Of a stretch of DNA of 64,000 bases, positions 46,101 to 58,400 are shown piece after piece. Origin of the DNA: Macrostomum hystrix. Its lineage: Eukaryota > Platyhelminthes > Macrostomidae. The DNA lies in NCBI GenBank assembly GCA_950097015.1, contig CATNEN010000008.1, positions 1,798,001 to 1,862,000 on the forward strand. Reading direction: 5' to 3'. How positions within the stretch are numbered: position 1 is the first letter of the stretch; every line of letters starts with the position of its first letter. The notes under the pieces were generated by a model. It was not told the origin of the DNA and made no database searches. It saw only the letters and a program-made list of their open reading frames with translations. A program made the translations under genes and the position numbers.

Positions 46101-48463
46101 GGGAGAGTAGGGAGATAAAGGAGAGGAGGGAGAGAAGGAAGAGGAGAGAGAGAAGGGAGAGGAGGGAGATAAGGGAGAGGAGAGAGGAGAAAGAGGAGGG
46201 AGTGGAGGGAGAAGAGGGAGAGTAGGGAGAGTAGGGAGGTAAAAGGAGAGGAGGAAGAGAAGGGAGAGGAGGGAGATAAGGGAGAGGAGAGGGGGAGAGG
46301 AGGGAGAGGAGAGAGGAGGGAGGAGGGAGAGGAGAGAGGAGGGAGGAGGGAGATAAGGGAGAGGAATGAGAAAATTGAATTAAAAAGTGTATTTCGGCAA
46401 GAGAGAGGCTGCTAATGAGAACGCAAATCTGAAATTATTGGTAAAGGATTTAACTAACAAAATGTATAGTTGATGATCCAGAGCGAGAACATCATTTTAA
46501 CGAGGTGCCAACCAAAATGGGTGATAAATAATTCCAAAAACGGAAAGCTTAAAGTGTAACTTCTCGGTTCTATATAGTGAACAATTCAGTTCATTCGTTA
46601 CTTGTGATTCTTGGATGAATGTGTTGCATAGCATAGGTACTTCGCAATGTAGCAATGTACTTCGTACCTGAACAACGAAAAAGTACTGAATGGTATTGTG
46701 AAAAGAATTAAGAATCTGCTGTCAGCTGTCATTGCAAATCAATCCGATTCAAAACAGAAGCTGCATTGAAGCACAACGATGTAGGTCATTCTGGAGCCCT
46801 GAAAAAATTTTTTTGCTGTCTTTCGAGCAAATGCAACATTACCTTCGCTATTATATTGCCATAGTAGTGCTTGGCCATAGTTTAGCTGACAGAATTAGTA
46901 AAATATCATTTTTATAGGTATATTCATTGTAAGAAAAAAATTACTTCCATAAATTCAAGCCTCAGATTTTATAACGACATCAGCATACAATTTAACGACT
47001 CACCTTCGTTAATAGGCTAGTAATTCTTTGATCTCTGGCCTTTACAGTTTCTTTTAGCGTCTCGATTTCTCTGGCCAATCGAGTGATGGTTGCGTCCTGA
47101 AGAAATTCGTAAAACAGTTTTTGCAATAAGTTTTTCGGAGTTGGTCAGGGAGAGAGAATGTATGTACATTCATCCAGCGAGGTCAGGGGGAGAGAGAAGG
47201 TATGTACATTCATCCAGCGAGGTCAGGGTGGGAGAGAACGAATGTACATTCACCCAGCGAGGTCAGGGAGAGAGAACGTATGTACATACGTACAGTGCGT
47301 AAAGTCACCTGCGAACGTTATTATTGTTACAAAATGAATCCAGCCTAACCTTGCCCGTCATGTCCCGTTGCATCTGGGTTAGCAGTCCGCCAGCGATGCT
47401 AGCATCTTTGCGCAGTCGATCGAGCTCACGGAGCTCCCCGCTCACCGGACCGCGGCCCAGCTCCCGACGCAGCTCGCCCACCTCCGCCTCCTTGGCGGCG
47501 ACCTCAGCCTCCAGAGCGCCGAGCCGTTGTCGACTCTCCGCCTCGCTGGCTGCCAGGCGTTTTTGAAGCTCCTCGAATTGGGCGGCCCGCTGGGCGGCTT
47601 CAGTCTGGAGGCAGTGTAAATCGAACTGCACCGCAGTGAGGCGCTGCTCACTGCTGGCTGCGGCGGCTGCTGCGACGGCTGCCGCGGCGGCTGATGAAGA
47701 TGCCGATCTTCGACCGGGAATCTGTGGACCTGCGCTGGTCGGGCGGCCGAGTCGAACTGTTGGCAGTGCTGGTGATGCTGATGGGTGCTGCGTGAAAGTA
47801 TGTAGTGGAAGCTGCGGTAATCTGGCAATCGTATTCGTCACAGTTTGAAAATTACCTTTGTGTTTGGGTGTTGCTGATGCTGCTGTGGCACTGTTTGAGG
47901 TTGAACCGGCGGCGGCCGAGACCGGAACAGAGTCGCTGACGTCGGAGTGGTCGCAGCGGACGTTGATGCCGTACTCGGCCACTCTATCACCAGCTGATAG
48001 TCGCGACACCTGTCAGTTTTGGCTTCTCCGAAGCGCAGATGATCGCCGTGGGTTAGGCGAGACGGCGATCCGGCCTGCATACGCCGGTCGTTGACGAATG
48101 TACCCTGCGCAAAGTGCGACAGCAAATAAAAAAAAATAATACTCTCTACAGGGACAGAGTCAATATAAAGAATATAGTCTCACCTGCTCCGTTGACAAGT
48201 CCCTCAGAAGGTAGCAGTTGTTTTCATGCGAGAACTCCACGATAGCGTGCAGTGCAGCTGTTCCGGCCGCCTAGATGAATTGGATGTACTTTTTAGTAAA
48301 TTTTAATTTAAACATACTACTTAGTGTAGTAGGCATACAAAAGAGCAGATTTTTCTCAACATACGTCAATGACAATGTCGCAGCTTCCATGCCCGATTGT
48401 AGTTAAATTTAGATTCAATGGAAATTCCTCTCCGTCCAATTTAAGAACGGCTCTGTGCGTCAT
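40168..48463 (-). CDS. FHAD1: FHAD1-like protein (N-terminal FHA domain plus long coiled coil), 12 coding exons
   Basis: Exons: 48365-48463, 48184-48270, 47856-48104, 47350-47787, 47004-47096, 45687-45919, 44912-45453, 42686-44155, 42366-42553, 41120-41659, 40890-41030, 40168-40209. All phases join, giving 1373 residues (human FHAD1 has about 1412). Residues about 18-100 form an FHA domain ([53 protein letters not shown]). A linker with [10 protein letters not shown] corresponds to the RPMSA-type linker of vertebrate FHAD1. From about residue 250 to 1340 the protein is an Ala/Glu/Arg/Leu-rich coiled coil, its densest part in the 1470-base exon 8. The final exon encodes only 13 residues before TGA. 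The FHA core lacks the canonical Arg of the GR motif (His here) and the Asn before Gly-Thr (Gln here). Family function is poorly known; expression is testis- and cilium-associated in vertebrates. The gene is head-to-head with CFAP74. Confidence 0.88.
40283..40880. repeat. Tandem array, 15-bp unit, about 40 near-identical copies, in FHAD1 intron 11
   Basis: Unit GATCTGGGATCCGGG, essentially without variants except at the edges. It fills most of the 680-base intron before the 13-codon terminal exon. Confidence 0.98.
41700..42335. repeat. Tandem array, 19-bp unit, about 34 copies, in FHAD1 intron 9
   Basis: Unit ATCAATGGGATTTCCCGAA. The left third is variable and contains a duplicated imperfect block (ATTTCATCAATGGG); the right two thirds are homogeneous. 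Confidence 0.97.
44375..44830. repeat. Tandem array, 17-bp unit, in FHAD1 intron 7
   Basis: About 27 copies of ATTGGGAAATCCGTCTG with interspersed ATTTGGCTGCCTGGGAAATC variants. Confidence 0.95.
45487..45668. repeat. Tandem array, 24-bp unit, about 7.5 copies, in FHAD1 intron 6
   Basis: The unit contains ATGAGGTGTCAGTAGGATTG followed by TCAG or CCAG. Confidence 0.95.
46000..46372. repeat. Polypurine (GGGAGA/GAGGA) tract in FHAD1 intron 5
   Basis: About 370 bases almost entirely G or A on the plus strand, with a few T, in 6-bp GAGGGA-like units. The following 600 bases of the intron (46373-47000) are unique and AT-rich, with nothing recognised. Confidence 0.93.
47148..47290. repeat. Tandem array, about 38-bp unit, 4 copies, in FHAD1 intron 4
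   Basis: Copies contain GTATGTACATTCATCCAGCG then AGGTCAGGG and a GAGA run. Confidence 0.9.
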
Positions 48464-48473
48464 CAACCTTCGC

Positions 48474-48484
48474 CTGCTGCAATT
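48474..48484 (-). other. 3' splice acceptor 10 bases upstream of the FHAD1 start codon
   Basis: Reading minus, AATTGCAGCAG precedes the start codon at 48463 by 10 bases. The pyrimidine tract is weaker than at CFAP74, but the distance to ATG is nearly the same. Confidence 0.4.
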
Positions 48485-49407
48485 ATTTATTAACTTATTA
48501 TAATTAGTAAATAAATTAAAATACATATAGAATCAAAAAACTTTTCTATAATTCTATATTTCTATAGAAGAAGAAAGCTTTTCTAGAAGAAACAACGAAG
48601 TAATATAAACAGATCCACCTAAGAAGCTACAATAGCATTAATATATATTTTCCAAATATAAATCGTTCGTGATTCTTCTGGCTTAGAAAAAGAACGTTTA
48701 CATTTATATTTGTTTACAAAACATACAGTAGCTTTTTAGGTAAAAAAACTAAATCGATTCGGAGTCAGACAATGCTTGCTATATTTACTTACATTAAGTG
48801 TAAAAGTGTAATAAGTGTAAGTGTAGCATAATAGAAATACACATATTAATAATTTAAGCATATAGATTCCATTGAAACTGTGATCCAAGGGGCTCCACTA
48901 TTTGTCTTATATTGTCTATATTAATTTTTAATTCAAGGCGCAAAAAGAAATCTAACTTTGTACTCTTACTTTAGGTCACATTATCGCGGAAATAACTGTG
49001 AAAGATTAAGAAAGCAAAAAAAATTCGTTTTTACTATCGCTTTTTGCAAATAAGCGGTAGTCACCAACGTAATAAAACTCCTCTTTGGGACAGGGACAGA
49101 GATAACTTTATGAAGTTAAGAAATTTAATATTTAAAAATATCAGCGACGCTAAACATTACAGCTAACCGCAAAAATTCTTTAGCTTGAGAATAAAGTATA
49201 TTTTTAAGCAGATTTTATATAAAATAGTTTCATAAAATATTAAATCGTTGAAAGCTCATAGGTTAATTTTAGTTGTTTTGTTTTAAATAATAAACCCTAG
49301 TTACGCGTACCTCTGTAATTTAATTTCAATTTTGTAAGATATTTTTAGGTTCATCACGCTTTTGTAAAATTCCGAAAGTTTCGAGCCAATCAGTATCAAC
49401 ATTAAAA

Positions 49408-49420
49408 GTTTTTCTCCTAG
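49408..49420 (+). other. 3' splice acceptor 12 bases upstream of the CFAP74 start codon
   Basis: The sequence GTTTTTCTCCTAG is a strong polypyrimidine-AG acceptor; the next 12 bases lead straight to the ATG at 49433. It marks either a 5' untranslated cis-intron or a spliced-leader trans-splice site. Confidence 0.6.
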
Positions 49421-49432
49421 CTGAAGCCAGAG

Positions 49433-52400
49433 ATGGATTCAGCAAAAGAACTATTTCATTCATCCGATGCTTTGAATAACTTAGAATCCTACGATGATTT
49501 GGCAAATGGAGTATACGATCACGACGAACAACAGTTTCTCTATGGAGATCAAGGCGAAGAAAACTACGACGACGTCGCGTTCTACGACACTGATGCACAA
49601 CTAAATGGCGAAGGGCTCACACAGGAACAGGTTGACGAGTTAAAGTAAGCCTTTAAATATGAATTGTAGCGTAATGCATACTGTTATATGTGCGTCGATT
49701 ATTATAAAGCTAAGATAATATAGAAATGAGGTATTATCACTTTTTATTATGGCAACATTTAGGTGGAATCCAAAAAAAGCGTAAAGAGAACATCAGAAAA
49801 AATCAAATTTGATGCAAAAAGCTATGTTTCATATCTCTTATTCAGGATGGAGTCAATAATTGGGGCCCGGAAGCTGTTTAAGTTGCAAAAGCTGTAAATT
49901 TTTCAAGTCTATTTATTTACAATAGATATACGCATTTTTTGTTTGAAAATAACTTGCCTAGTTCATAGTAAATTATATTTTTTACCTATTTAAGTGCAAA
50001 GCAACCTCCTTTATAAGTATGAAATTAACATTTTATTTAGCTAGTATACATTTTTATATACATGAAAGGCTGCAGTATATATATATATACATATTCGCAT
50101 AGAAATGGTTTTGAGTTATAAAGACAACTTAAAAATAACTCTGATTTGATTTCTTTATCAGTTCCGTCTGCGGCAACTCCGAGATTGCAAACGAAAGCCA
50201 GCAAAATCCGGTGAAAAAGTTCAACCAACGAGAGCGAGCCAAGATGATTCACACTCGAGCCTTTCTCAAACGCCTGGATGACAAGGTCAAGGAGCGACAG
50301 TACGAAGTGGACAAATACCGGTCAGTTTCTAAGCTAAGATTATTTATAAAAATTCAGGAACAAACTAATCAAACTCGCGACCTGTCTTTTTTAATCCAGA
50401 GAAGAGAACAATCGCTGCAAAAAACGAATTGAGGAGCTGGAACACGAAGCTGCCGATGTTGCAGGCCAGATCGTTCAGCAGGAGGCCGCGGCCAACATGG
50501 CGTCGGCTTACCGACTGCGAGCTCAGCTGGAGAGAATCGGACAGGAGAAATCCGGCGAGGAGCTGCTGGGTGGGCACATCTACCGCAGCCTGCTGGGAGC
50601 CGAGTGAGTGCTGCAGTCAGACAGACTGTATAACTCGGTATTGACTTGTTTGACAGGGTGCATAACACACCAGACCTGTTCGACAAAAGAGCCTAGCCTG
50701 TTAGACAGAGAGCCTTATCTGTTAGACAGAGAGTCTTATCTGTTAGACAGAGAGCCTTATCTGTTAGACAGAGAGCCTTATCTGTTAGACAGAGAGCCTT
50801 ATCTGTTAGCAGAGTGACTAGCCTAGCCTTCTAGAACTATTGGTAAAAAAATTCACGATGCAGACTGTTCGAAATTGACGTCGTCAAATTCTTTCTCACT
50901 TTGTCCGGCCCGCAGATACGAGCTCACGCTGGCCCGCATTGAGCAGGGCAAGCAGTTGCTAACCGATCACGAGCTGCGCCAGAAGGAGCAGCTATACGAC
51001 GAATTCAAAGCCGAAGTGGCGGCGATGCGCCAGTTGAAGGAGCGAAAATTTGCCAACGCCACGGAGGCCTTCTTCCAGCGAAAGGAGGAGTGAGTTTTTT
51101 CAATGGAATCACGAGTTTTAACGAGTAGCTTAGGAAAGCACCAAGAGCTGGAAAATTTGTTTAAACGTTATCAAACCAAGCACCTTCTAAGTACGAGTAT
51201 AACTCAGGACACCAACTTGTACCTTCGACTCAAGGGAGCTGCGACAATGGCGCGAACGCATGAACCTGCAGGAGTCGGACACGCGACGTCGGGTGAAGGC
51301 GGCGCACGACATGCACAATGCCCGCCTGCTGGAGACAATGCGCAGTATCCGACAGGCGCGCGACGCCGAGGAGGACCGCTACCGAGAGGACTTCGAACGC
51401 AAGGTGCGCTCCGTGCTGCGCCTGAAGGACGGCATCTCCGGCAACCGGGACAACCTAACGGCGCTGGCCAATCGGGCCCGGGCTGACCAGCGCAAGGCCG
51501 ACGCCGAGGCGCGCGGACTTCGCGCCGAGACTCTGGAAGCCGGCGGAGACGCCGGATTGGCTCTGCGTCGCGAGCGTCGCGCAGCGGAGGCTCGCGTCGA
51601 TGCCGAAATCTGGCGCGACGGTCAGCGCAAAAAGCGTGCGGACATTGCTGCCAGATTGCTAATTGAAGAGGACTGGGAGAAGAAAAAACGAGAACGCCTG
51701 CCCTACTTGTACGCCAAGGACACTCGTGGCCTGTCGACAACGTCCGCCTCAGCGGCCATGGGGGCGCCCTTCCGGCGGGAACGAAAGCTGCGCATGACGC
51801 GCGACATTGAAGCGGCGCTGGACGCCGCCGACACCGCCGCAGCTGCGGCCACCGATCCGGATTCTGGTCGAGCCCTTAGCGCCGGTGCTGAATTGATGGG
51901 GATTGCGCGGCGTCGCGACGTTGACGAAAACTCATCGGACGACGAAATGACGCGTCGTATCGGTGGCGGCGGCGCTGGCACCGGTGGCGAAAATGATGAC
52001 GACGAGGCCGAAGCAACAGCGGCGACGTTGCGAGCGTCGCTTGCCGCCGCAGCTGCCGACGCGGCTTCCGGGGCCGAGTCATTGGCCAAGCCGCAGTTCG
52101 CAGGCATGTGGGACACCTTCAAGGCGTACAGCATCCCGCGCACAGACAAGGTGGATCACATTCGCAATGGGAAGGCCTCCTACATGGAACAGGTGTGTAA
52201 AACTTTAAGTTGTTTAATTGAGAACAAAATGTGATTGTATTCCTCAGAAATATGAGTGGGAGAAGCGTTCTCAGATCGGTTGAACTCGAACAAAATTCCA
52301 GGAAATCATGCGCCGAGTTCTAGACCAGACGCGAGCCAACATTGTCACCAAGCAGGTGGCTGCCGGTCGCGAGTTCAAAGGCGATGCCGCCTTCTTTAGC

Positions 52401-55400
52401 AAGCCCGAGTTGGTGCACTTCATAGATTTCGAGTTGGACCAGACCTACAGGCAGAAGGTCACGCTGACCAACGCCTCCTACGGTGTGAACTCGTGCAAGC
52501 TGGTCGGCATGACGGATTACCTGAACAACTTCATCCAGATCCAGTTCAACCCACCGGGTCACCTGTCAGCCGGCATGTCCTGCCAGCTGCTGCTCAGCTT
52601 CACGCCGCGCATCAACGAAGATCTGAGCGGCGAGATCACCTTCCTGTGCCAGACCGGACAGTTCTCCGTGCCCATACTGTGCTCAACGAAGAAGTGCGAC
52701 GTAAGTCAGCATCTAAAAGTCACCTGGTTACCCAACAATCCACACGTTTCAATAATCCACAACACCGCCCCTTCAGCTGTCAATCGACCGAGCCAGGGTG
52801 GATTTCGGTGTCAGCGTGATCGGCGAGACTCTGCACCAGACGTTGACACTGCGTAATACGGGCGCAAAAGGCTGCAACTTCAAGCTGACTAAGGTGGACC
52901 CGTTCAGAGTGCGCGAGAGGACGGAGTATTCTACTACTGCAGCGGTGAGTTAGTAGTATCCATAGGCGTGTTTCTATTACTGGATAAAATATTTAAATAA
53001 TTCAAGAGGCCGAGGGGACCAGGTGCATCACTTGGCGACCCGCAGCCAGCGCGGAGGCAATTCTGTCCATCTCGCTGACCCCCAAGCACACACTCACACA
53101 GGGTGTGTGCATCTGTCCTGACTTTCTCATCATCAGGCAGGCGTTGACCCTACTGAGTGTAAATTTCACGACAAGCCGCAAAAAGCCTTCTCTCCGTGGC
53201 TGCGCCTCGAATGAATAAGGCCTCGAGCTTAAGCACTTTGCGCGAGAATCGAACCCCATATTAAAAGAAACACTTTCTACTAGAGAGCTGCACTCTAAAT
53301 TCACCTGCAGACGGAAGATGTAAAGCCACTAGACGAGACTTCAGCTCCTGCTGCGGCAACGGCCAGTGCTGTCACGCCTGCTCCAGAGGCGGCACAGGCT
53401 CCAGCAGCGGGAGACTCGCTGATTGAGCAAGTCGGTCAGCAAGGCGAGGATCAGCGCTCGCAGCAGCAGCAGGAGCTGCCGGCGCACCTCACCGACGGCA
53501 TGTCGGTTGGTCGCACCTCCGACGGCTGGCTCGGTCCATTCTCCGAGGTCAAGCTGGAACTGGTCTGGCTGCCCAGCCTGCCCGGCAATAATAGGGCCGA
53601 CTTTCGCATCGAATTCGACGATCCGGCGTCGGCTAGCGTGAACTTCGAAGCCCAGGGAGTGGCGGTCGACGTGCCGGTGTGGCTGGAGCGCAGCACGGTG
53701 GATCTGAGAGTGTGCACCCAGGACCGGCTGTACCAGGACACGGTGGTTGTGCGAAATCGAGCCAGCACAGCCCTGAAGCTGCACTTTCAGGTGAGCTAAT
53801 GAACATTTGGGATCAATTCGCTTTGGCAACCCACCTGCCGAAGCGTGAAGAACTAGAAACGTAAAAGACTCGTACAATTATCTGCACCTCTGCAGGTGCC
53901 CCCAAAGCTGCAGGGCCACATGGAGCTGCTGCCCAAGACCGGCTACGTGCAAGCCCGCAGCAGCTTCTCTGCCCAGCTGAAATTCCTGCCCCGGGCCACC
54001 CTGGCTGACGACGCCGCCGGCGAATTCTTCGATCCGACTACCGGCGTCCTGGAGGTGCCGCTAACCATCCGGGTGGCCGACCAGACCAGGCCGGTGGAGT
54101 TCACCGCGGTTGCTGTGGTAACAGGATCAGATCTGGAATTCGATGTTAGTAGCCTAGACTTTGGCTGTTGCACAATCTACGAGTCGGCTGTCCGCACGGT
54201 GCGCATGACCAACAACAGCCTGCTACCGCAGAAGTTCGGCTTCGTGGGATTGCCCGATGTGAGCTATAAATAGCAACCTATAAGATTATTCATATATTCA
54301 CCACAGATTAGATACATATGTTTTATGCATGAGGACGACCATGGGAATTACCCAGTCGTTTTCATTGGCTAAGAGCTGTCACGAGACACTAAACTTTTTT
54401 CCGATAGCGACATATTTGTTCAAAACATTTGATTTGATCTTATTTACTCAAATGGAGCGTCACAGTATTATCCACAATCTAAATAGACCGTCCGTTGGCT
54501 TTCCTCGTATTGTAAGGGAATCCTGAATCTAAAAATAGCGACCAAAAGAAACATTACTTCCGCATTCTCAATTCGTTTTATCTAGTACGCCGAAGTGCAG
54601 CCAAACGACGGTTTCGGAGTGATCCTACCCAAAGAGACCATCAACTTGGAGGTCGCATTCAGCCCGGATCGTGCGGCTGACTTTGCTTTTACCTTGAACT
54701 GTCGCACCTTGATCGATCGCAAATTCACAATCGCCTGCACAGGCGTCGGTGTTCATCCGCCGTTGCGACTCTCCGAACAGGTGGTCAACTTCAAAGCCAC
54801 CGCCCTGCAGGACTTCAACGATGCCATGATCTACGTAGTGAATGACCACATCAGCATGAACGAGTACTCGCACCCGGTGCCGAGAATCGGCAAGGGTCCG
54901 ATCGCTCCAGTTGGGCCGACTTCGTTCGAATTCGCGGTGCCAGAAGACGCGCCGTTCCAGCTGGCGCCCTGCGTTGGCACAGTCATGCCTGGCGAGCGGG
55001 CGCGCATCCACCTGCGTTTGAAGCCGCGATTCAGCAAGCAGCAGGTGCAGCAAGAGGCCACCTGTCTGGCCGGCCTCCGACTAGAGGCCGAGGCACGAGC
55101 CGAACGGGAACGACAACGGGCGGAGCAGAGGCGACAACAGGAGGAGGCGGAGAAGGCGCAGGTGAGAAAAATACTTCTACTAATCGTAGTGTACACTGGT
55201 GTAGCATTATATTGTTAATACTTTTGCTTACCTATAATATTCCGCAACGGCTTTTGCTGCTTGGTCAAATCAATAAGGCATCAAATGAAATCAAGGTATA
55301 ATCAATCATCAATAAGAACAAAGCTTAGCGGTATAGGACGAATTAGCTGATGAGCCCCAACACAAACAGGTACAAGTATTGTCTGCTTGGTCTAAGGCAA

Positions 55401-58400
55401 AAGCTGCTCATTTTTCGGCGCTTCATTGGACACCAAAATAGGTGAACATCAGAGTGGCGCGAACATAAAGCCTGTGGATTTTCTGCTTCAAATTATGCCT
55501 AATTAATGCCATTGCAGGATTCTTCCGATGAGCTTTTAGTAAAGACCGATTTTTGATGAAGACTATTTTATTAAAATTGTTTACGTGCTATACTCACAAA
55601 TTTGCTTCAATTTTTTGTTTGTTTTTTGTAAAGATCACAATGATCACTTCTAAGTTAAAAATAATTTTCACCATAAGTCGTTTCACTTTTATAGGCAACA
55701 AGCGCTAAGAAGGGGACAGTCAAGTCGCCTAAGAAAGATGACGTAAGGGGTCTTGAACTCCGAACTAATGCTTTGATGCGGACAATCAGTTGTTTGACGT
55801 TTGCAAACTAACAAATGTTCATTTTACAAGATCGAATATGAAGTACTTTCAGATTTGGTACATTTCTCACATTAACGTTAATCACTGTGTGTAATAAAGT
55901 ATTTTTTTCTGAAGTGAATAACCAAAAGTTTGTTTTATACAATATATTTTTATTTCACAATCCAATCTTTGCTATGATGCGAGCGTAAAGAGCAAGCACA
56001 AATGCATGCCTGTTGATGGAGTGAAGTGGTTCAGGGTTGTCGTCTCTTTTGAAAATTATTGCTCATTGACATTGTTCTGAAGCTAGAGCGAAATCTGCTT
56101 CGTTGCTACCTTTATATTTTATATTAAAGGGCAACTGACCATATTTCTTCCTGTTTCTATGGTGACAATGGAACAAATTTTCACTGTGGTTTCCTATTAG
56201 TTGCTGCGATTTATAGGCACAGGCTTTTCCTAGTATTTTTTGTATTTATAGGCATAGGTGTTTTCTAGCAGTTGTTGCTAATTATAGGCACAGGGGTTTC
56301 CTAGTACTTGTTGCTATTTATAGGCAAAAGGGTTTCCTAGCAGTTGTTGCTAATTATAGGCACAGGGGTTTCCTAGTAGTCGTGGCTATGTATAGGCACA
56401 GGGGTTTCCTAGTAGTTGTTGCCATTTATAAGCACAGTGGTTTCCGACGCTGAACACAGTTATTGAATCTTTATATCCAAACCAATAATTTCTGCAGAAG
56501 ACAAAGCCAGGCGCCAAGGGCAAGCAGCAGCCTCCCGCTAAGCAAGCCGGTGTTGGACGTGGTGGCGGCGGGGTCGCAGCTGGCCGCGGTGGCCGAGGCG
56601 GCGGAGCCGGCGTCGATGCGACTGGAGCAGACGGTGCCAACGGTTCGGAGATTCAGCCACCGGCACCGGAGTCGATCGCCCCGGATTCCGACCAGTTCTA
56701 CGCCGGCCAGGCTTCACTTATGCGCAAATTTCAAGGCGATTTTCGGACCTTTACCGTGCCCTGTTTCGTGGCGTCTGGCCGATGCCCAACGGAGCCTGGC
56801 ACGCTGAAGTACTCCACCGAGAACACGCTGTACCTACAGGTGAACTGTCCGATGGTCAGTCCCCAGTTGGCCATTATCTCCAACAGTGGCCGGGCGGCTT
56901 TGGACTTTGAAAATGTCTCACTGGGTCAGACTGCGGTTAAGTCGTTCACAGTGCAGAATATCTCGTCGTCGAGGATCAATCTGGCAAGCTCCTTGCTAGA
57001 TCCCAACGGCCCGTTCGCCCTGCTGAACGCACTCCGTCCACTGGAGCCGCAGCAGTCGCACTCGGTTCTGGTCAGCTTCACTCCCGGCAAGGAGTGCAAC
57101 TTTCATGAGCGTTTATTCCTGCACGCCGGCGGTGCGCAGAAGCTAGGAGTGACCTTGAGAGGTCGGGGAATCCTTCCCAAGATCGCCTGCTCCGAGCGGG
57201 GACAATTTGACCTTGGTGCCGTGCTGGCTGGCGAGTACGTTGAGCGACAACTGACCTTGACCAACCAATCGGCTCTAAATGTGGCCTTCAACATCCGATT
57301 GGACAGCGTCTCGCTGCTTCGATTTCAGGTTGGTGTCTGTTTGTAATCAAATTTGAGCTTTATACTCGTAGAAAATAAAAAGGTAATTCGTCGGTTAAGG
57401 TAATTATTTGGTACCGGACGGCAAACATCGATCCGAATAAATCCGCAGGAGGCGCAACATCCGCCGGTGTTCGCACCTGGCGGCCGTCCCGCAGCACTCG
57501 GCGTACAGAATCGCAGCGGCCAAGCTGTGTTCGACTGCGTCCCCTGCGCCGGCGATATTCCACCCGGCCAGACGGCCTCCTTAATCGTTACCTTCGCTCC
57601 GGACAGGGTCTCCGACTGCTACTCCGACGTGCTGCGCGTTCTAATATTCGACAAGGAAGAGGCTCACCGATTAAAACTTATTGGCCAGGCCAAGCCGCAC
57701 ATCGCCTACGTGGGAGGCGGCGACGCAATTAGATCTGAAGTGGAGTGCTTGGCTGCAAACTTCAGGGGCAACGTCACCGAAGGTAGGCGAACGTGATTTT
57801 TTCTAATTATCTGGAAGAAGGATTGTGGTCCGCAAAGCAGCTCATTAAGCAACCCAGTTAATCCCAGGTGGGAGTGGAGTGACTCTTCAGGGAGATGGGT
57901 GTCTGTGGAGTGGCTGAACTCACCTAGCTGTAGTTTGGGTACCGGCATCAGTTCGGATTGAAATTTGGTGAGGGGGTCTCCCCAGTCCACGGACTGAACG
58001 CAGCCTTTGGGCTAGGTGTACTTTCTATCTGTCTTCTAACTTCCTATTAGATATTGCTCTGGACATATATGAAGGCAATGTCAGATTAGATAGCCGCAGT
58101 TACTCAAAACTGCACATATTATTGCAGACGCCAAGGCTCCAGTTGGCGCCATACTGCTCACCTTTGGCGCGGTCTGCTCAGTGGACGGTGTGATCTCGCC
58201 GGCTCAGCGCACAATGTACGTCGGCTGCGTCAGGACGATGGCTGTCAGTCAAAAAAAGGTGAGCATTTCGGAATCTGATGGTCTTATCGAGGCCATCGAA
58301 AATCTAAACACTTTGACCTTCAACTGACCCCGAACAGAATGCCGAGTACACATTTGAGAACACCAACGTCATCAACGCATTGGGCTTCTCCATCGACTCG

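Larger units (their letters stand above)
48464..49432. promoter_or_regulatory. Divergent promoter interval between FHAD1 and CFAP74
   Basis: The start codons of the minus-strand FHAD1 model and the plus-strand CFAP74 model are separated by 969 bases of unique, AT-rich DNA with no tandem array and no ORF of note. Both genes encode cilium-associated proteins, so a shared bidirectional promoter is likely. A loose RFX X-box-like stretch (GGTAGTCACCAAC, 49056-49068) is the only candidate motif I noticed, and it is imperfect. Confidence 0.5.

Noticed and set aside
53002-53304. 100-codon minus-strand ORF in CFAP74 intron 7
   Set aside because: Its conserved part coincides with the dispersed element; there is no evidence for an independent gene, so it is reported as a repeat.
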